Assembly: GCF_003702045.1 (NCBI RefSeq)
Contig: NZ_RBTP01000065.1
Location: 173,775-237,774, forward strand
Reading direction: 5' to 3'
Source of the DNA: Pseudomonas viridiflava
GTDB lineage: Bacteria > Pseudomonadota > Gammaproteobacteria > Pseudomonadales > Pseudomonadaceae
Length of the DNA stretch: 64,000 bases
Under the pieces are notes generated by a model. That model searched no databases, was not told the DNA's origin, and saw only the letters and a list, made by a program, of their open reading frames with translations. This document shows positions 1 through 8,158 of this stretch, one piece after another. The number at the start of each line of letters is the position of its first letter. Position 1 is the stretch's first letter. The translations under genes and the position numbers were made by a program.

Positions 1-1
1 C

Positions 2-1018
2 GGGCTGGCACCCTGGTTGCTGGAACAAGGCCTGGTGCAACTCCCACCCGACAGCAGCGGCCCGCAGTTCGCCGCACTGGTGGAGTGGTTGCTGTGGCCG
101 GGGGTGAGCCTGATGGTCTGCTCGACGCTGGCTTCGCTGGCGATTCGGCTGTGGGCGCTGCACAAAACGACCAAGGCTGATGGCGGAAAAACCTGGACCC
201 TGCCCAAGCCCGGACCTGCAGCAGGTTTCGCGCTGGCAATCGTTCTGGTGGTTACCCTGCAAGCGCTGCTGTTTGGCATCAACCTGTGGATGGCGCTGCT
301 GACCATTCCATTGGCCATATGCCTAGCGGCGGTGGCCGCACGGGTGGTCGGCGCAACGGGCATTCCACCCATCGGTGCCATCGGGCAGTTGTCCCAGTTG
401 AGTTTCGGCATCGTGGCGCCAGGGCAGGTGCCGATCAACCTGATGAGCGCCAACACCGCAGGCGGATCGGCCGGGCAGTGCACTGACCTGATGAACGATT
501 TCAAAGTAGGCCGTGCCATTGGCGCGACGCCGCGCAAACAATTGATTGCTCAGACGCTCGGGATCTTCGTGGGCAGCATCGTCGGCGTTTTCGCGTACCT
601 GGCCCTGATCCCGGATCCGCAGAGCATGCTGCTCACCGAAGAATGGCCCGCGCCCGCAGTCGCCACCTGGAAAGCAGTGGCACAAACCCTGACTCACGGG
701 CTGGACTCGCTTTCCACCAGCATTCGCTGGGCGATTTTCATAGGCGGGCTTGCCGGTCTGCTGCTGGGCATTCTCGACAGCGTGTTGCCTGCACGCCGCG
801 CCAGATTCCTGCCCAGCACCGCTGCGTTGGGGCTGGCGTTCGTGTTGCCCGCGTCGGTATCGCTGATGATGGCGCTCGGCGCAATCGTGACCTGGCTGGT
901 GAGCTGCCGCTGGGCGGGCCTGACCGAACGGTTTGCGATTACCGCGGCGGCGGGGCTGATTGCAGGGGAAAGTATTACCGGGGTAGGGGCGTCTTTGTGG
1001 CAGATGTTCAGTCAGTGA
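2..1018 (+). CDS. OPT family oligopeptide transporter, C-terminal part
   Basis: Inner-membrane importer of the OPT (oligopeptide transporter) family, cut by the left edge of the window. The reading frame is open from base 2, so the true start lies outside. About 338 residues are visible, with a run of hydrophobic segments (for example around residues 25-50, 75-110, 185-205, 240-260 and 275-320). The conserved stretch GATGIPPIGAIGQLSQ and the following NTAGGSAGQCTDLMNDFK region are typical of bacterial OPT proteins, which take up peptides or metal-chelating peptides. Family assignment is from recognised motifs; substrate cannot be told. A REP-like repeat follows, and no downstream gene is co-transcribed. 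Confidence 0.8.
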   Translation, partial: GLAPWLLEQGLVQLPPDSSGPQFAALVEWLLWPGVSLMVCSTLASLAIRLWALHKTTKADGGKTWTLPKPGPAAGFALAIVLVVTLQALLFGINLWMALLTIPLAICLAAVAARVVGATGIPPIGAIGQLSQLSFGIVAPGQVPINLMSANTAGGSAGQCTDLMNDFKVGRAIGATPRKQLIAQTLGIFVGSIVGVFAYLALIPDPQSMLLTEEWPAPAVATWKAVAQTLTHGLDSLSTSIRWAIFIGGLAGLLLGILDSVLPARRARFLPSTAALGLAFVLPASVSLMMALGAIVTWLVSCRWAGLTERFAITAAAGLIAGESITGVGASLWQMFSQ

Positions 1019-1070
1019 AGGGGGGCTGCACCAGCTTCTGCCTGGAGAGTGTGCAGGTCGAAGTGCGATT

Positions 1071-1096
1071 GGTGGGAGCGGACTTGTCCGCGAATG
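1071..1096. repeat. REP-like element
   Basis: The segment reads GGTGGGAGCGGACTTGTCCG followed by CGAATG, the usual core of Pseudomonas repetitive extragenic palindromes: a GTGGGAGC head, then a short stem GCGGACTTGTCCGC. It lies in the 224-bp gap between the OPT gene and the convergent Nudix gene, a typical place for such elements. Only one copy was noticed in the window. Confidence 0.65.
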
Positions 1097-1242
1097 CTGC
1101 ATTTCAGCCGCTAGACTTTGTGGGCAGTACCGGCCTTTTCGCGGAAAACGAAACGCTGCCCGTTCCGCCCCTCCAAAGTTTGCTTCGCGACAGCGCTACG
1201 TTATACGTACAAGCCTCAGCGTTTCGCATGATGTAACGCCCC

Positions 1243-1686
1243 TTAAAGCAGCGAAGCTGACTTGAGCATTTCCAATAGACCTTCGGGTACGAGTGGTGAT
1301 TCGGCCGAAAAGCGAGACTCTGGATGCCACGCTGCTTTAAAGCATGATCCGTCGCTCTCGTGCCCATCCAGAAAAAGCTTTTCATAAACCGCCACATCAT
1401 CGAACGTCGCATCGTAAACCTGGACTATCTCGTGCCCAGGCTTGCCCGCGTAAATGAAAAGGCTTTCCAGCGTACCGATCAACCTTAGTTTGCCGATCGT
1501 CAGCCCCAGTTCTTCCTGAACCTCTCGCACGATAGCGTCGCTACTGCGTTCACCAAATTCAATGCCTCCGCCAATGGGCCGAAAGAAAGTCTGCTCTTTG
1601 ACGGCGTCGTAGAACTCGTTGACCAGTATTTTTCCTTTGTGGCTGAAGAGGCAGATCGCGATAGGGCGGACGCGTGGTACTGACAT
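1243..1686 (-). CDS. Nudix hydrolase
   Basis: Cytoplasmic Nudix-fold hydrolase, 147 aa. It carries a complete Nudix box (GX5EX7REUXEEXGU): GGGIEFGE, seven residues, then REVQEELGL, at about residues 38-61. The family hydrolyses nucleoside diphosphates linked to another moiety, but this member's substrate is unknown. The start at 1686 (MSVPRVRP) is chosen because AAGGGA lies about 10 bases upstream and the domain begins directly after it. An in-frame start at 1773 would add 29 residues unlike the family. The gene is convergent with the OPT transporter and separated by 115 bases from the old yellow enzyme gene upstream. Confidence 0.82.
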   Translation of the reverse strand: MSVPRVRPIAICLFSHKGKILVNEFYDAVKEQTFFRPIGGGIEFGERSSDAIVREVQEELGLTIGKLRLIGTLESLFIYAGKPGHEIVQVYDATFDDVAVYEKLFLDGHESDGSCFKAAWHPESRFSAESPLVPEGLLEMLKSASLL

Positions 1687-1801
1687 AAAAGTTAAGTCCC
1701 TTTGAATTAAAGCGCGTAGGGTGCTTAGCGTTATACCAAGCTGAGCACCCTGAACCGTAGAGACCGCCATCATACTGCCTCGGTATGATCAGCTCAGCCA
1801 A

Positions 1802-2926
1802 TCAACCGCGGTACACAGGATAATCCGTATACCCCTCGGCACCGCCGCCATATACCGTTTCCGGGTTCAATGCATTCAGCGGCCAGTCATTTTTAATGCG
1901 CGCAGGCAGATCGGGGTTGGCCATGAACGGGCGGCCGAACGCCACGAAGTCTGCGAGACCCGATTCCAGCAATTTTGCACCCGACTCAGCGTTGTAGCGA
2001 CCGGCGTAGATGATCGCGCCCTTGAAGGTGTCGCGCACTGCGCGGCGGAAGGTTTCCGGCATGGCAGGGGCGTTGTCCCAGTCGGCTTCGGCGATGGACA
2101 GGTAGGCGATGCCCACGTCCTGAAGCACCTTGATCGCTTCGATGTAGGTGGTGTGTGGATCTTCCTCGACCATGCCCAGGTAGGTGCGGGCCTCGTCGGT
2201 GGTCGTGAACAGAGGTGCAAAGCGCACACCGACTTTTTCCTTGCCGATGCATTCGGCGACACCCGCTACCACTTCGCGCAGAAAACGCAGACGGTTTTGC
2301 AGGGAGCCGCCGTATTGGTCCGTGCGCAGGTTGCTGTGCGCGGAGATGAACTGGTTAACCAGATAGCCGTTGGCGCAATGCAACTCGATCCCGTCAAACC
2401 CTGCCTCCATCGCGTTGCGGGCAGCTTGAATATAGAGCTGGATCAGTTCCTGGACCTCGTCGGTGGTCAGCGCTCGTGGCGCGGAAGGTGGAACTAGTTC
2501 GCCTGCGCCGGGGGCCGTTTCGATGAACACGCTGACGCGGTCTGTGGCCACTGCGGAAGCCGACACCGGCGCGTCGCCATTTGGCTGGAGCGCGGTGTGG
2601 GACACACGGCCGACGTGCCAGAGCTGAGCAAAGATCACGCCGTTTTTAGCATGCACGGCGTCGGTGACTTTGCGCCATCCGGCGATCTGCTCGGCTGTAT
2701 GAATCCCCGGTGTCCACGCATAACCCTGGCCACGCGGTTCGATCTGTGTACCTTCAGTGACCAGAAAGCCGGCACCCGCGCGCTGTTGGTAGTACTCGGC
2801 CATCAGGTCATTGGCGACGTTGCCCGGTTGCGTACTGCGCTGACGGGTCAGCGGCGGCAGAACGATACGGTTTTTCAGTGTGTGAGAACCCAGTGTAGCG
2901 GGGGTGAAGTAGCTGCTGTTGGTCAT
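1802..2926 (-). CDS. alkene reductase, old yellow enzyme family (NemA/XenB-like)
   Basis: FMN-dependent ene-reductase of about 374 aa that reduces activated C=C bonds or nitro compounds with NAD(P)H. The TIM-barrel family is recognised from the N-terminal LKNRIVLPPLTRQRS, the substrate-binding HCANGYLVNQF (His, Asn and Tyr of the HxxNxY motif), the SNLRTDQYGGSLQNRLRF region and the C-terminal FGRPFMANPDLP phosphate-binding segment. An AAGGTA ribosome site precedes the ATG at 2926. A candidate TetR operator lies 27 bases upstream, matching two sites near the divergent TetR gene. With the DJ-1-like gene upstream this looks like an electrophile or quinone detoxification unit, as in nemRA systems of other bacteria. 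Confidence 0.88.
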   Translation of the reverse strand: MTNSSYFTPATLGSHTLKNRIVLPPLTRQRSTQPGNVANDLMAEYYQQRAGAGFLVTEGTQIEPRGQGYAWTPGIHTAEQIAGWRKVTDAVHAKNGVIFAQLWHVGRVSHTALQPNGDAPVSASAVATDRVSVFIETAPGAGELVPPSAPRALTTDEVQELIQLYIQAARNAMEAGFDGIELHCANGYLVNQFISAHSNLRTDQYGGSLQNRLRFLREVVAGVAECIGKEKVGVRFAPLFTTTDEARTYLGMVEEDPHTTYIEAIKVLQDVGIAYLSIAEADWDNAPAMPETFRRAVRDTFKGAIIYAGRYNAESGAKLLESGLADFVAFGRPFMANPDLPARIKNDWPLNALNPETVYGGGAEGYTDYPVYRG

Positions 2927-2952
2927 GGGTGTACCTTGAATATTGAGTTAAT

Positions 2953-2967
2953 TAGACCAGTCGACTA
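2953..2967 (-). promoter_or_regulatory. candidate TetR operator upstream of the alkene reductase gene
   Basis: TAGACCAGTCGACTA: half-site TAGAC, spacer CAGTC, half-site GACTA (one mismatch to a perfect TAGAC-N5-GTCTA palindrome). The first ten bases are identical to those of the two sites flanking the TetR promoter region at 3820 and 3893. Placed 27 bases before the start codon it could block transcription of the reductase gene. Confidence 0.65.
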
Positions 2968-3041
2968 AAGGCCTGATAAAAATAAAACCGTGTGACAGGC
3001 ACACGGTTTTCATGAGCTGCTTAGCGATGAAGATGAAGCGC

Positions 3042-3719
3042 TCAGCCAAGCATTTTCAGCAGCTTTTCAGCCACAGCTGCGGAGCTGGCGGGGTTCTGGC
3101 CGGTCACCAGTTGTCCGTCCGCGACAACATGCACCTGCCAGTCAGAGACTTTGGAGTAACGCCCACCCAGACGTTGAAACTCGTCTTCGATCAGAAACGG
3201 TACGACGTCGGTCAAACCGACCGCAGCCTCTTCGGCGTTGGTGAAACCGGTGACTTCACGGTGCTGGATAAGCGGTTTGCCGTCAGCGGCAACTACATGA
3301 CGCAACACACCGGGTGCGTGGCAGACAAAACCATGTGGCTTGTTGCTGCGATCAAAAGCTTCGATCAAGGCAATCGAATGCTTGTCTTCAGCCAGGTCCC
3401 ACAGCGGACCGTGGCCGCCTGGGTAGAACACCGCATCGAAGTCATCAGCGCTGACATCAGCCAGACGTCCGGTATTGGCGAGTGCCTGCTGCGCGGCTGT
3501 ATCGTTGCGGAAACGGTCGGTTTCGGCGGTCTGCGCATCCGGTTCGTCGCTTTTTGGATCGAGCGGCGGTTGGCCACCGGCTGGCGATACCAGCGTGACG
3601 TCTGCGCCAGCGTCCTGGAAGGCGAAGTAGGGGGCGGCGAATTCTTCCAGCCAGAAGCCGGTTTTCTTGCCGGTGTTGCCGAGCTGATCGTGTGAGGTCA
3701 AAACCATCAAGATTTTCAT
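3042..3719 (-). CDS. DJ-1/PfpI (Hsp31-like) class I glutamine amidotransferase-like protein
   Basis: A 225-aa protein of the DJ-1/PfpI superfamily, Hsp31-like subgroup. Seen are the N-terminal Glu-containing GFWLEEFAAPYFAF, the SPAGGQPPLDP loop, FYPGGHGPLWDL, and the nucleophile elbow FVCHAPGVL containing the Cys-His pair. Proteins of this group act as glutathione-independent glyoxalases or protein deglycases and protect against reactive carbonyls; this member's activity is inferred. The start at 3719 (MKILMVLTS) fits the family N-terminus; the longer open frame to 4451 merely runs antisense through the TetR gene. It lies upstream of, and in the same direction as, the alkene reductase gene. 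Confidence 0.85.
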   Translation of the reverse strand: MKILMVLTSHDQLGNTGKKTGFWLEEFAAPYFAFQDAGADVTLVSPAGGQPPLDPKSDEPDAQTAETDRFRNDTAAQQALANTGRLADVSADDFDAVFYPGGHGPLWDLAEDKHSIALIEAFDRSNKPHGFVCHAPGVLRHVVAADGKPLIQHREVTGFTNAEEAAVGLTDVVPFLIEDEFQRLGGRYSKVSDWQVHVVADGQLVTGQNPASSAAVAEKLLKMLG

Positions 3720-3819
3720 AGCGCACCCTGTCATTGGTTGAGCGTCAGTGGCATGCAATGAATTTGCATGTCCCGACTGCCTGTGGAATAGGTTGACGGG
3801 GCGCAGCATAGTTTCAGAA

Positions 3820-3834
3820 TAGACCAGTCGTCTA
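3820..3834. promoter_or_regulatory. candidate TetR operator (perfect palindrome)
   Basis: TAGAC-CAGTC-GTCTA: a perfect 5-bp inverted repeat around a 5-base spacer, between the divergent DJ-1-like and TetR genes. It shares TAGACCAGTCG with sites at 2953 and 3893 (the latter on the other strand). It is the best-conserved of the three and the likely primary binding site for the repressor encoded at 3927. Confidence 0.7.
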
Positions 3835-3892
3835 GTATTTTTTTCAACCAAGGGTTTTTCGTGGGCGGATGTGGCAAACTCTCGGTCCTTCG

Positions 3893-3907
3893 AATACGAC
3901 TGGTCTA
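3893..3907. promoter_or_regulatory. candidate second TetR operator, inverted orientation
   Basis: On the minus strand this reads TAGAC-CAGTC-GTATT, sharing the first eleven bases of the site at 3820, with a degenerate second half-site. It ends 20 bases before the tetR-type start codon, consistent with autoregulation. Confidence 0.55.
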
Positions 3908-3926
3908 TTGCCTGGTAATCGCCCCC

Positions 3927-4511
3927 ATGAAACCGACCTACGATGACACCCGCCAACACCTGCTGGACACTGGCCATCGAATGATGGCCGAACGAGGCTT
4001 CACCAGCGTCGGCCTGAACGAACTCCTGCAAGCGGCAGGCGTGCCAAAGGGTTCGTTCTACCACTACTTCAAGTCCAAGGAGCTGTATGGCCAGGCCTTG
4101 CTGGAGGATTACTTCGTCGGTTATCTGGCTGACATGGAGCGACGCCTGACACTGCCCAAGCTGAATGCCTACGAGCGACTGTTGGATTACTGGCAGGGTT
4201 GGCAGGATCGCTGCGTGCCTGATGGGCATGGCGATGAGTGCCTGGTGGTCAAGCTCAGCGCCGAAGTCTCCGACCTGTCCGAAACCATGCGCCTTACCTT
4301 GCGTGATGGCACAGAGCGGGTGGTGTCGCGCATTACTGCTTGCATCGAGCAGGGCCAGGTCGAGCAATGCCTGCCGACAGGTGATGCGCGTGAGTTGGCG
4401 GAAACGCTCTATCAGCTTTGGCTGGGGGCCAGCCTGTTGAACAAGTTGCAACGCACCGGGGAGTCGTTGGGCAGGGCAATGGCGACGACGAAGCGGTTTT
4501 TGGGTGTTTGA
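3927..4511 (+). CDS. TetR/AcrR family transcriptional regulator
   Basis: A 194-aa repressor. The N-terminal HTH (about residues 5-50: DTRQHLLDTGHRMMAERGF, then LNELLQAAGVPKGSFYHYFKSK) is a classic TetR domain, and the C-terminal half is a ligand domain of the NemR/AcuR kind with a single Cys in DECLVVKLSAEVSD. The start at 3927 (MKPTYDD) is chosen because the HTH begins at once; the 22 residues encoded upstream overlap an operator-like site and do not look coding. Divergent from the DJ-1-like and alkene-reductase genes and flanked by matching palindromes, it most likely represses both units and itself in response to electrophiles. Ligand is inferred. Confidence 0.87.
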   Translation: MKPTYDDTRQHLLDTGHRMMAERGFTSVGLNELLQAAGVPKGSFYHYFKSKELYGQALLEDYFVGYLADMERRLTLPKLNAYERLLDYWQGWQDRCVPDGHGDECLVVKLSAEVSDLSETMRLTLRDGTERVVSRITACIEQGQVEQCLPTGDARELAETLYQLWLGASLLNKLQRTGESLGRAMATTKRFLGV

Positions 4512-4551
4512 GTGTCGGTGACTTCATTGCCAAAACTCGGCCAAAAACAAT

Positions 4552-4580
4552 TTGACATATGTTATTTGTGATCACATATT
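4552..4580 (+). promoter_or_regulatory. candidate promoter with TGTGATCACA palindrome for the GntR operon
   Basis: A consensus -35 TTGACA (4552-4557), 17-base spacer and a CATATT -10 (4575-4580) lie just before the GntR gene. The spacer holds the perfect palindrome TGTGATCACA (4567-4576), within a wider near-palindrome ATTTGTGATCACATATT. Its position between -35 and -10 fits an autoregulatory GntR operator, although this core is not the usual FadR/VanR type and could bind another factor. Confidence 0.5.
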
Positions 4581-4613
4581 GAGCGCATAAGAACGCCAAT
4601 ATGAGCCAGAGCC

Positions 4614-5336
4614 ATGACAGACAGTCCGACCCTCCTGCCCAGCATGCGTCAGGTTTCTCGCGACACCTTGCAGGATCAGATCTATCGTCAGATCCGCGAA
4701 GCGCTAATGAGTGGCCGCTTCCAGCCGGGCCAGAAGGTGACCATTCGGGGGCTCGCTGAAGCGCTGGGCTCAAGCCCGATGCCGGTACGTGAAGCGCTCA
4801 ATCGCCTCGGCGCAGAGAATGCCTTCGAAGTCACCGAAACCTCACGTCTGCGTGTGCGCATGATGACGCCCGAGCGACTGCGCGAGATACGCGACGCCCG
4901 GGTTGCGCTTGAAGGCCTCCTGGCCGAGAAAGCAGTCCTCCTGCTCAAGGACATCGACCTCAAAGAAATCACCCACCTGTGTGACCAGATGCAGCAAGCC
5001 GCCGACAGCGTCGATGTGGCCCGCTATCTGTGGACCAACTTTGCCTTCCACCGGCGCATCTATGCGGTTGCGAAAGCAGAGCTGACCATCGCCGCCGTGG
5101 AGAACTTCTGGCTGCACATGGGGCCGTGTTTTGCGCTTGTCGCACCCGATAAGGTGCATCTTCAGCGTTCGATGGAGGCGCACAACCGCATCGTCGAAGC
5201 GCTTGCCGCACGCGATGGAGCTGCCGCCCGAGCAGCCGTCACCGACGACATCATGCAGGCCGCCGATTCCCTGGCGCGCCTGATCGTCAAGAACGGCCGT
5301 TCAAGGTCGTCTGTCTCTGGAGCGAAAAAGGCATGA
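4614..5336 (+). CDS. GntR family (FCD domain) transcriptional regulator
   Basis: A 240-aa regulator with an N-terminal winged helix (about residues 15-80: QIYRQIREALMSGRFQPGQKV, then LAEALGSSPMPVREALNRL) and a C-terminal FCD ligand-binding helical domain (FHRRIYAVA and EAHNRIVEALAARD carry the expected metal-ligand His residues). It is the first gene of a five-gene run and overlaps the SDR gene by four bases (ATGA), indicating co-transcription. Such regulators normally respond to the sugar acid or organic acid degraded by their operon. Effector unknown. Confidence 0.88.
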   Translation: MTDSPTLLPSMRQVSRDTLQDQIYRQIREALMSGRFQPGQKVTIRGLAEALGSSPMPVREALNRLGAENAFEVTETSRLRVRMMTPERLREIRDARVALEGLLAEKAVLLLKDIDLKEITHLCDQMQQAADSVDVARYLWTNFAFHRRIYAVAKAELTIAAVENFWLHMGPCFALVAPDKVHLQRSMEAHNRIVEALAARDGAAARAAVTDDIMQAADSLARLIVKNGRSRSSVSGAKKA

Positions 5337-6121
5337 GCGTTCTCAATCGATTGATTCCCTATACCGGCCTGCGCGTACTGATCTCTGGCGGTGCCGCCGG
5401 TATTGGCGAAGTACTGGCGGCGGCTTACATGGAAGCCGGTGCAAAGGTGCATGTGTGTGATGTCAGTGAAGCCGCGCTCGCGTCGTTTCGTGAGCGGTAT
5501 CCGCACAGTGTGGCCACCCCTGCAGACGTGGGTGATCCGACGCAGATCGAAGCGGTGTTCAAAGTCCAGCAAGACCGGTTCGGCGGCCTCGATGTGCTGA
5601 TCAACAACGCCGGGATCGCAGGTCCTACTGCAGGTATCGATGCGGTCACCGATGAAGAATGGCAGCGCACTGTCGACATCAACCTCACCGGACAATACCG
5701 CTTTGCTCATCACGCGGTTCCCCTGCTCAAGGCATCGCCCAATGCGCACCTGATCCACATCGCGTCAGTGGCCGGCCGCCTCGGTTACGCCTGGCGCACA
5801 CCGTATGCGGCGACCAAATGGGCCATTGTCGGCTTGATGAAATCTTTGGCATCCGAGTTGGGGCAGAGCGACATCCGCGTCAATGCCTTGCTGCCCGGTA
5901 TCGTCGAAGGCCCGCGCATGGACGGTGTGATTCGTGCCCGCGCCGAACAGATGAAGGTGCCTGAAGCTGAAATGCGTGAGGAGTACCTGAAAAAAATATC
6001 GCTCAGGCGCATGGTCACCGCTGAAGACGTCGCGGCTATGGCGCTGTTTTTGTGTTCGCCCGCCGCGCGCAACGTGACCGGCCAGGCCATCAGCGTGGAT
6101 GGCAACGTCGAGTACCTCTAG
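5333..6121 (+). CDS. SDR family NAD(P)-dependent oxidoreductase
   Basis: A 262-aa classical short-chain dehydrogenase. Visible are the cofactor-binding SGGAAGIG (Rossmann glycine motif, residues 19-26), DV and NNAG (about residue 90), the catalytic Ser (HIASVAG) and YAATK (Tyr and Lys). CDVSEA after the second beta strand ends in Asp, favouring NAD(H). It is translationally coupled to the GntR gene. In this operon it would oxidise a hydroxyl to a keto group, giving a substrate for the beta-keto acid cleavage enzyme encoded next; the actual substrate is not known. Confidence 0.87.
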   Translation: MSVLNRLIPYTGLRVLISGGAAGIGEVLAAAYMEAGAKVHVCDVSEAALASFRERYPHSVATPADVGDPTQIEAVFKVQQDRFGGLDVLINNAGIAGPTAGIDAVTDEEWQRTVDINLTGQYRFAHHAVPLLKASPNAHLIHIASVAGRLGYAWRTPYAATKWAIVGLMKSLASELGQSDIRVNALLPGIVEGPRMDGVIRARAEQMKVPEAEMREEYLKKISLRRMVTAEDVAAMALFLCSPAARNVTGQAISVDGNVEYL

Positions 6122-6208
6122 ACGGCCTTAACGACAACGACGGTTACACGTATTCCCGTCGCGTAACCGCTGCCACTTTTTCGCCAATAACAAGAACGGA
6201 GAAGACTC

Positions 6209-7141
6209 ATGTCCAAAAAACGTCCGGTGATCATCACCTGCGCCGTCACGGGCGCCATCCATACGCCTTCGATGTCGCCGCATTTGCCGATCACGCCGCA
6301 GGAAATTGCCGACGCCGCCATCGGCGCCGCCGAAGCGGGGGCATCGATCGTTCACCTGCATGCTCGCGATCCTCATGACGGCAGGCCCAGCCAGGACGTG
6401 GACCTGTTCCGCCAGTTTTTGCCGCACATCAAAGCCAAGAGCGATGTCATCATCAACATCACCACCGGCGGCGCGCCGACGATGGGGGTGGAAGAGCGTC
6501 TGCAGCCTGTTGCTCAACTCAAGCCCGAGTTGGCGTCCCTGAACATGGGGTCGATGAACTTCGGCCTGTACGAGATGCTTGATCGTTTCACTGAGTTCAA
6601 GCATGACTGGGAGCGGCCGTACCTCGCCGAGAGCGACGACCGGATTTTCCGAAATACTTTCCGCGACATCGCTCATATTCTCGATACCTGCGCTGAGAAT
6701 CGCACTCGCTTTGAAATTGAATGCTACGACATTGGCCATCTGTATACCGCTGCGCACTTTCTTGAGCGTGGCTTGCTCAAGGCGCCGATTTTCATTCAGT
6801 CCGTATTCGGCCTGCGAGGAGGCATCGGCGGTCATCCTGAAGACCTCGCGCATATGCGCCGTACGGCAGACCGCCTGTTTGGCGATGCGTATCAGTGGTC
6901 GATTCTGGGCGCCGGTCGTAACCAGATTCCTCTGGGCACGATGGGCCTGTCGATGGGCAGTCATGTGCGTGTAGGTCTTGAAGACTCGCTGTGGGATGGG
7001 CCGGGCAAACTGGCAGCATCAAACGCCGATCAGGTCAGGCGCATCCGTACCGTGATTGAAGCCTTGGGCGGGCGCGTGGCGACGCCGGATGAGGCGCGGG
7101 AAATGCTCGATCTGAAGGGTAAGGACCACGTCGACTTCTAA
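6209..7141 (+). CDS. beta-keto acid cleavage enzyme (BKACE, DUF849)
   Basis: A 310-aa TIM-barrel enzyme of the BKACE family, which condenses a beta-keto acid with acetyl-CoA and cleaves it to acetoacetate and a new CoA ester (founding member: 3-keto-5-aminohexanoate cleavage enzyme, Kce). Seen are the Zn-binding HLHARD (residues 49-54), the ITTGG segment, the FEIECYD Glu region and the C-terminal QIPLGTMGLSMGSHVRVGLEDSLW signature. GGAG lies just upstream of the ATG. With the SDR before and the lactonase after, it suggests catabolism of a sugar- or hydroxy-acid-derived 3-keto acid. The subfamily, and so the substrate, cannot be set from sight. Confidence 0.85.
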   Translation: MSKKRPVIITCAVTGAIHTPSMSPHLPITPQEIADAAIGAAEAGASIVHLHARDPHDGRPSQDVDLFRQFLPHIKAKSDVIINITTGGAPTMGVEERLQPVAQLKPELASLNMGSMNFGLYEMLDRFTEFKHDWERPYLAESDDRIFRNTFRDIAHILDTCAENRTRFEIECYDIGHLYTAAHFLERGLLKAPIFIQSVFGLRGGIGGHPEDLAHMRRTADRLFGDAYQWSILGAGRNQIPLGTMGLSMGSHVRVGLEDSLWDGPGKLAASNADQVRRIRTVIEALGGRVATPDEAREMLDLKGKDHVDF

Positions 7142-7198
7142 CACCTGTTTTCACGTGCCAAACGTGCCATCTCAATAACAACAAGACAGAGGTGAAAC

Positions 7199-8077
7199 AT
7201 GCGTATCGAAATCGTCGTCGACGTGAAGACCACGTTGGGCGAAGGTCCGGTCTGGGATGTCGAACAGCAACGCCTTTACTGGATTGACAGTTTCGACGGC
7301 CGGATTCTGCGCTGCACCGAGGATGGGCGAGAACTGCGCGCCTGGGACGTCGGGCAGAAAATCGGCTCGATGGCGCTGCGCCAGAAGGGCGATGCCGCCA
7401 TCGTCGCCTTGCAGAACGGGCTCTACAGCCTGGACTTGCCAACCGGCGATCTTGAACTGATCGTCGACCCGGAGCCTGGGCAACCGAACAATCGGCTCAA
7501 TGATGGCAAAGTCGATCGTCAGGGCCGATTCATCGTCGGCTCGATGGATACGCAGGAAGATCAGGCCAGCGCCAAGCTCTACCGTCTCGATCCTGATCTT
7601 AGCCTGCACACCCTGGACGAAGGCATCATCGTCTCCAACGGCCCGTGCTGGAGCCCGAACGGAGAGACCTTCTATTTCGCCGACACCTGGTCTGGAGAAC
7701 TCTGGGCTTACGACTACGACAATTCGACCGGAACGGTCGCCAACCGTAGAACCTTCGCCAAGGTCGATACCTGCGGTGGCGGCGCTGCGGATGGCTGCAC
7801 CGTGGATGCCGAAGGTTGCCTGTGGCAGGCGCTGGTCTACGCCGGAAAGCTGGTGCGTTACACGCCGGATGGGCAGGTGGATCGCATCGTCGATATGCCC
7901 GTGAAGAAGGTCACCAGCCTGACTTTCGGCGGGCCGAATCTGGACACGTTGTTCGTCACCTCAATGGCCAAACCGCCGCTGCCGCGCTTTCCAGAAGACG
8001 GCCAGCAACGGGGTGCCTTGTTCGCCATCACCGGGCTGGGTGTGCAAGGCATTGCCGAAAAGCGCTTCGCCAGCTGA
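7199..8077 (+). CDS. SMP-30/gluconolactonase family protein
   Basis: A 292-aa six-bladed beta-propeller of the SMP-30/regucalcin/gluconolactonase family, hydrolysing sugar lactones with a divalent metal. The metal ligand Glu is in LGEGPVWD (residues 14-21), the Asn ligands in NNRLNDGKVDRQGRF and SNGPCWSPNG, and the Asp in DGCTVDAEG. No signal peptide, so cytoplasmic. GAGGTG precedes the ATG and the gap to the BKACE gene is 57 bases. It probably opens a lactone produced or imported in the same pathway. Confidence 0.88.
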   Translation: MRIEIVVDVKTTLGEGPVWDVEQQRLYWIDSFDGRILRCTEDGRELRAWDVGQKIGSMALRQKGDAAIVALQNGLYSLDLPTGDLELIVDPEPGQPNNRLNDGKVDRQGRFIVGSMDTQEDQASAKLYRLDPDLSLHTLDEGIIVSNGPCWSPNGETFYFADTWSGELWAYDYDNSTGTVANRRTFAKVDTCGGGAADGCTVDAEGCLWQALVYAGKLVRYTPDGQVDRIVDMPVKKVTSLTFGGPNLDTLFVTSMAKPPLPRFPEDGQQRGALFAITGLGVQGIAEKRFAS

Positions 8078-8158
8078 TCGACCCGAAATCGGACCTGACC
8101 GTTAAGGACAACTGAACTCTCTTTACAGAGCGTGCATGGCACGCCTGGAGATTCTCCC

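Noticed and set aside
3720..4451. Long N-terminal extension of the DJ-1-like frame
   Set aside because: It is antisense to the TetR gene and covers operator sites; MKILMVLTS at 3719 is the family start.
8136..8150. TGGCACG before the MFS gene as a -24 element
   Set aside because: No GC at the -12 position with correct spacing.
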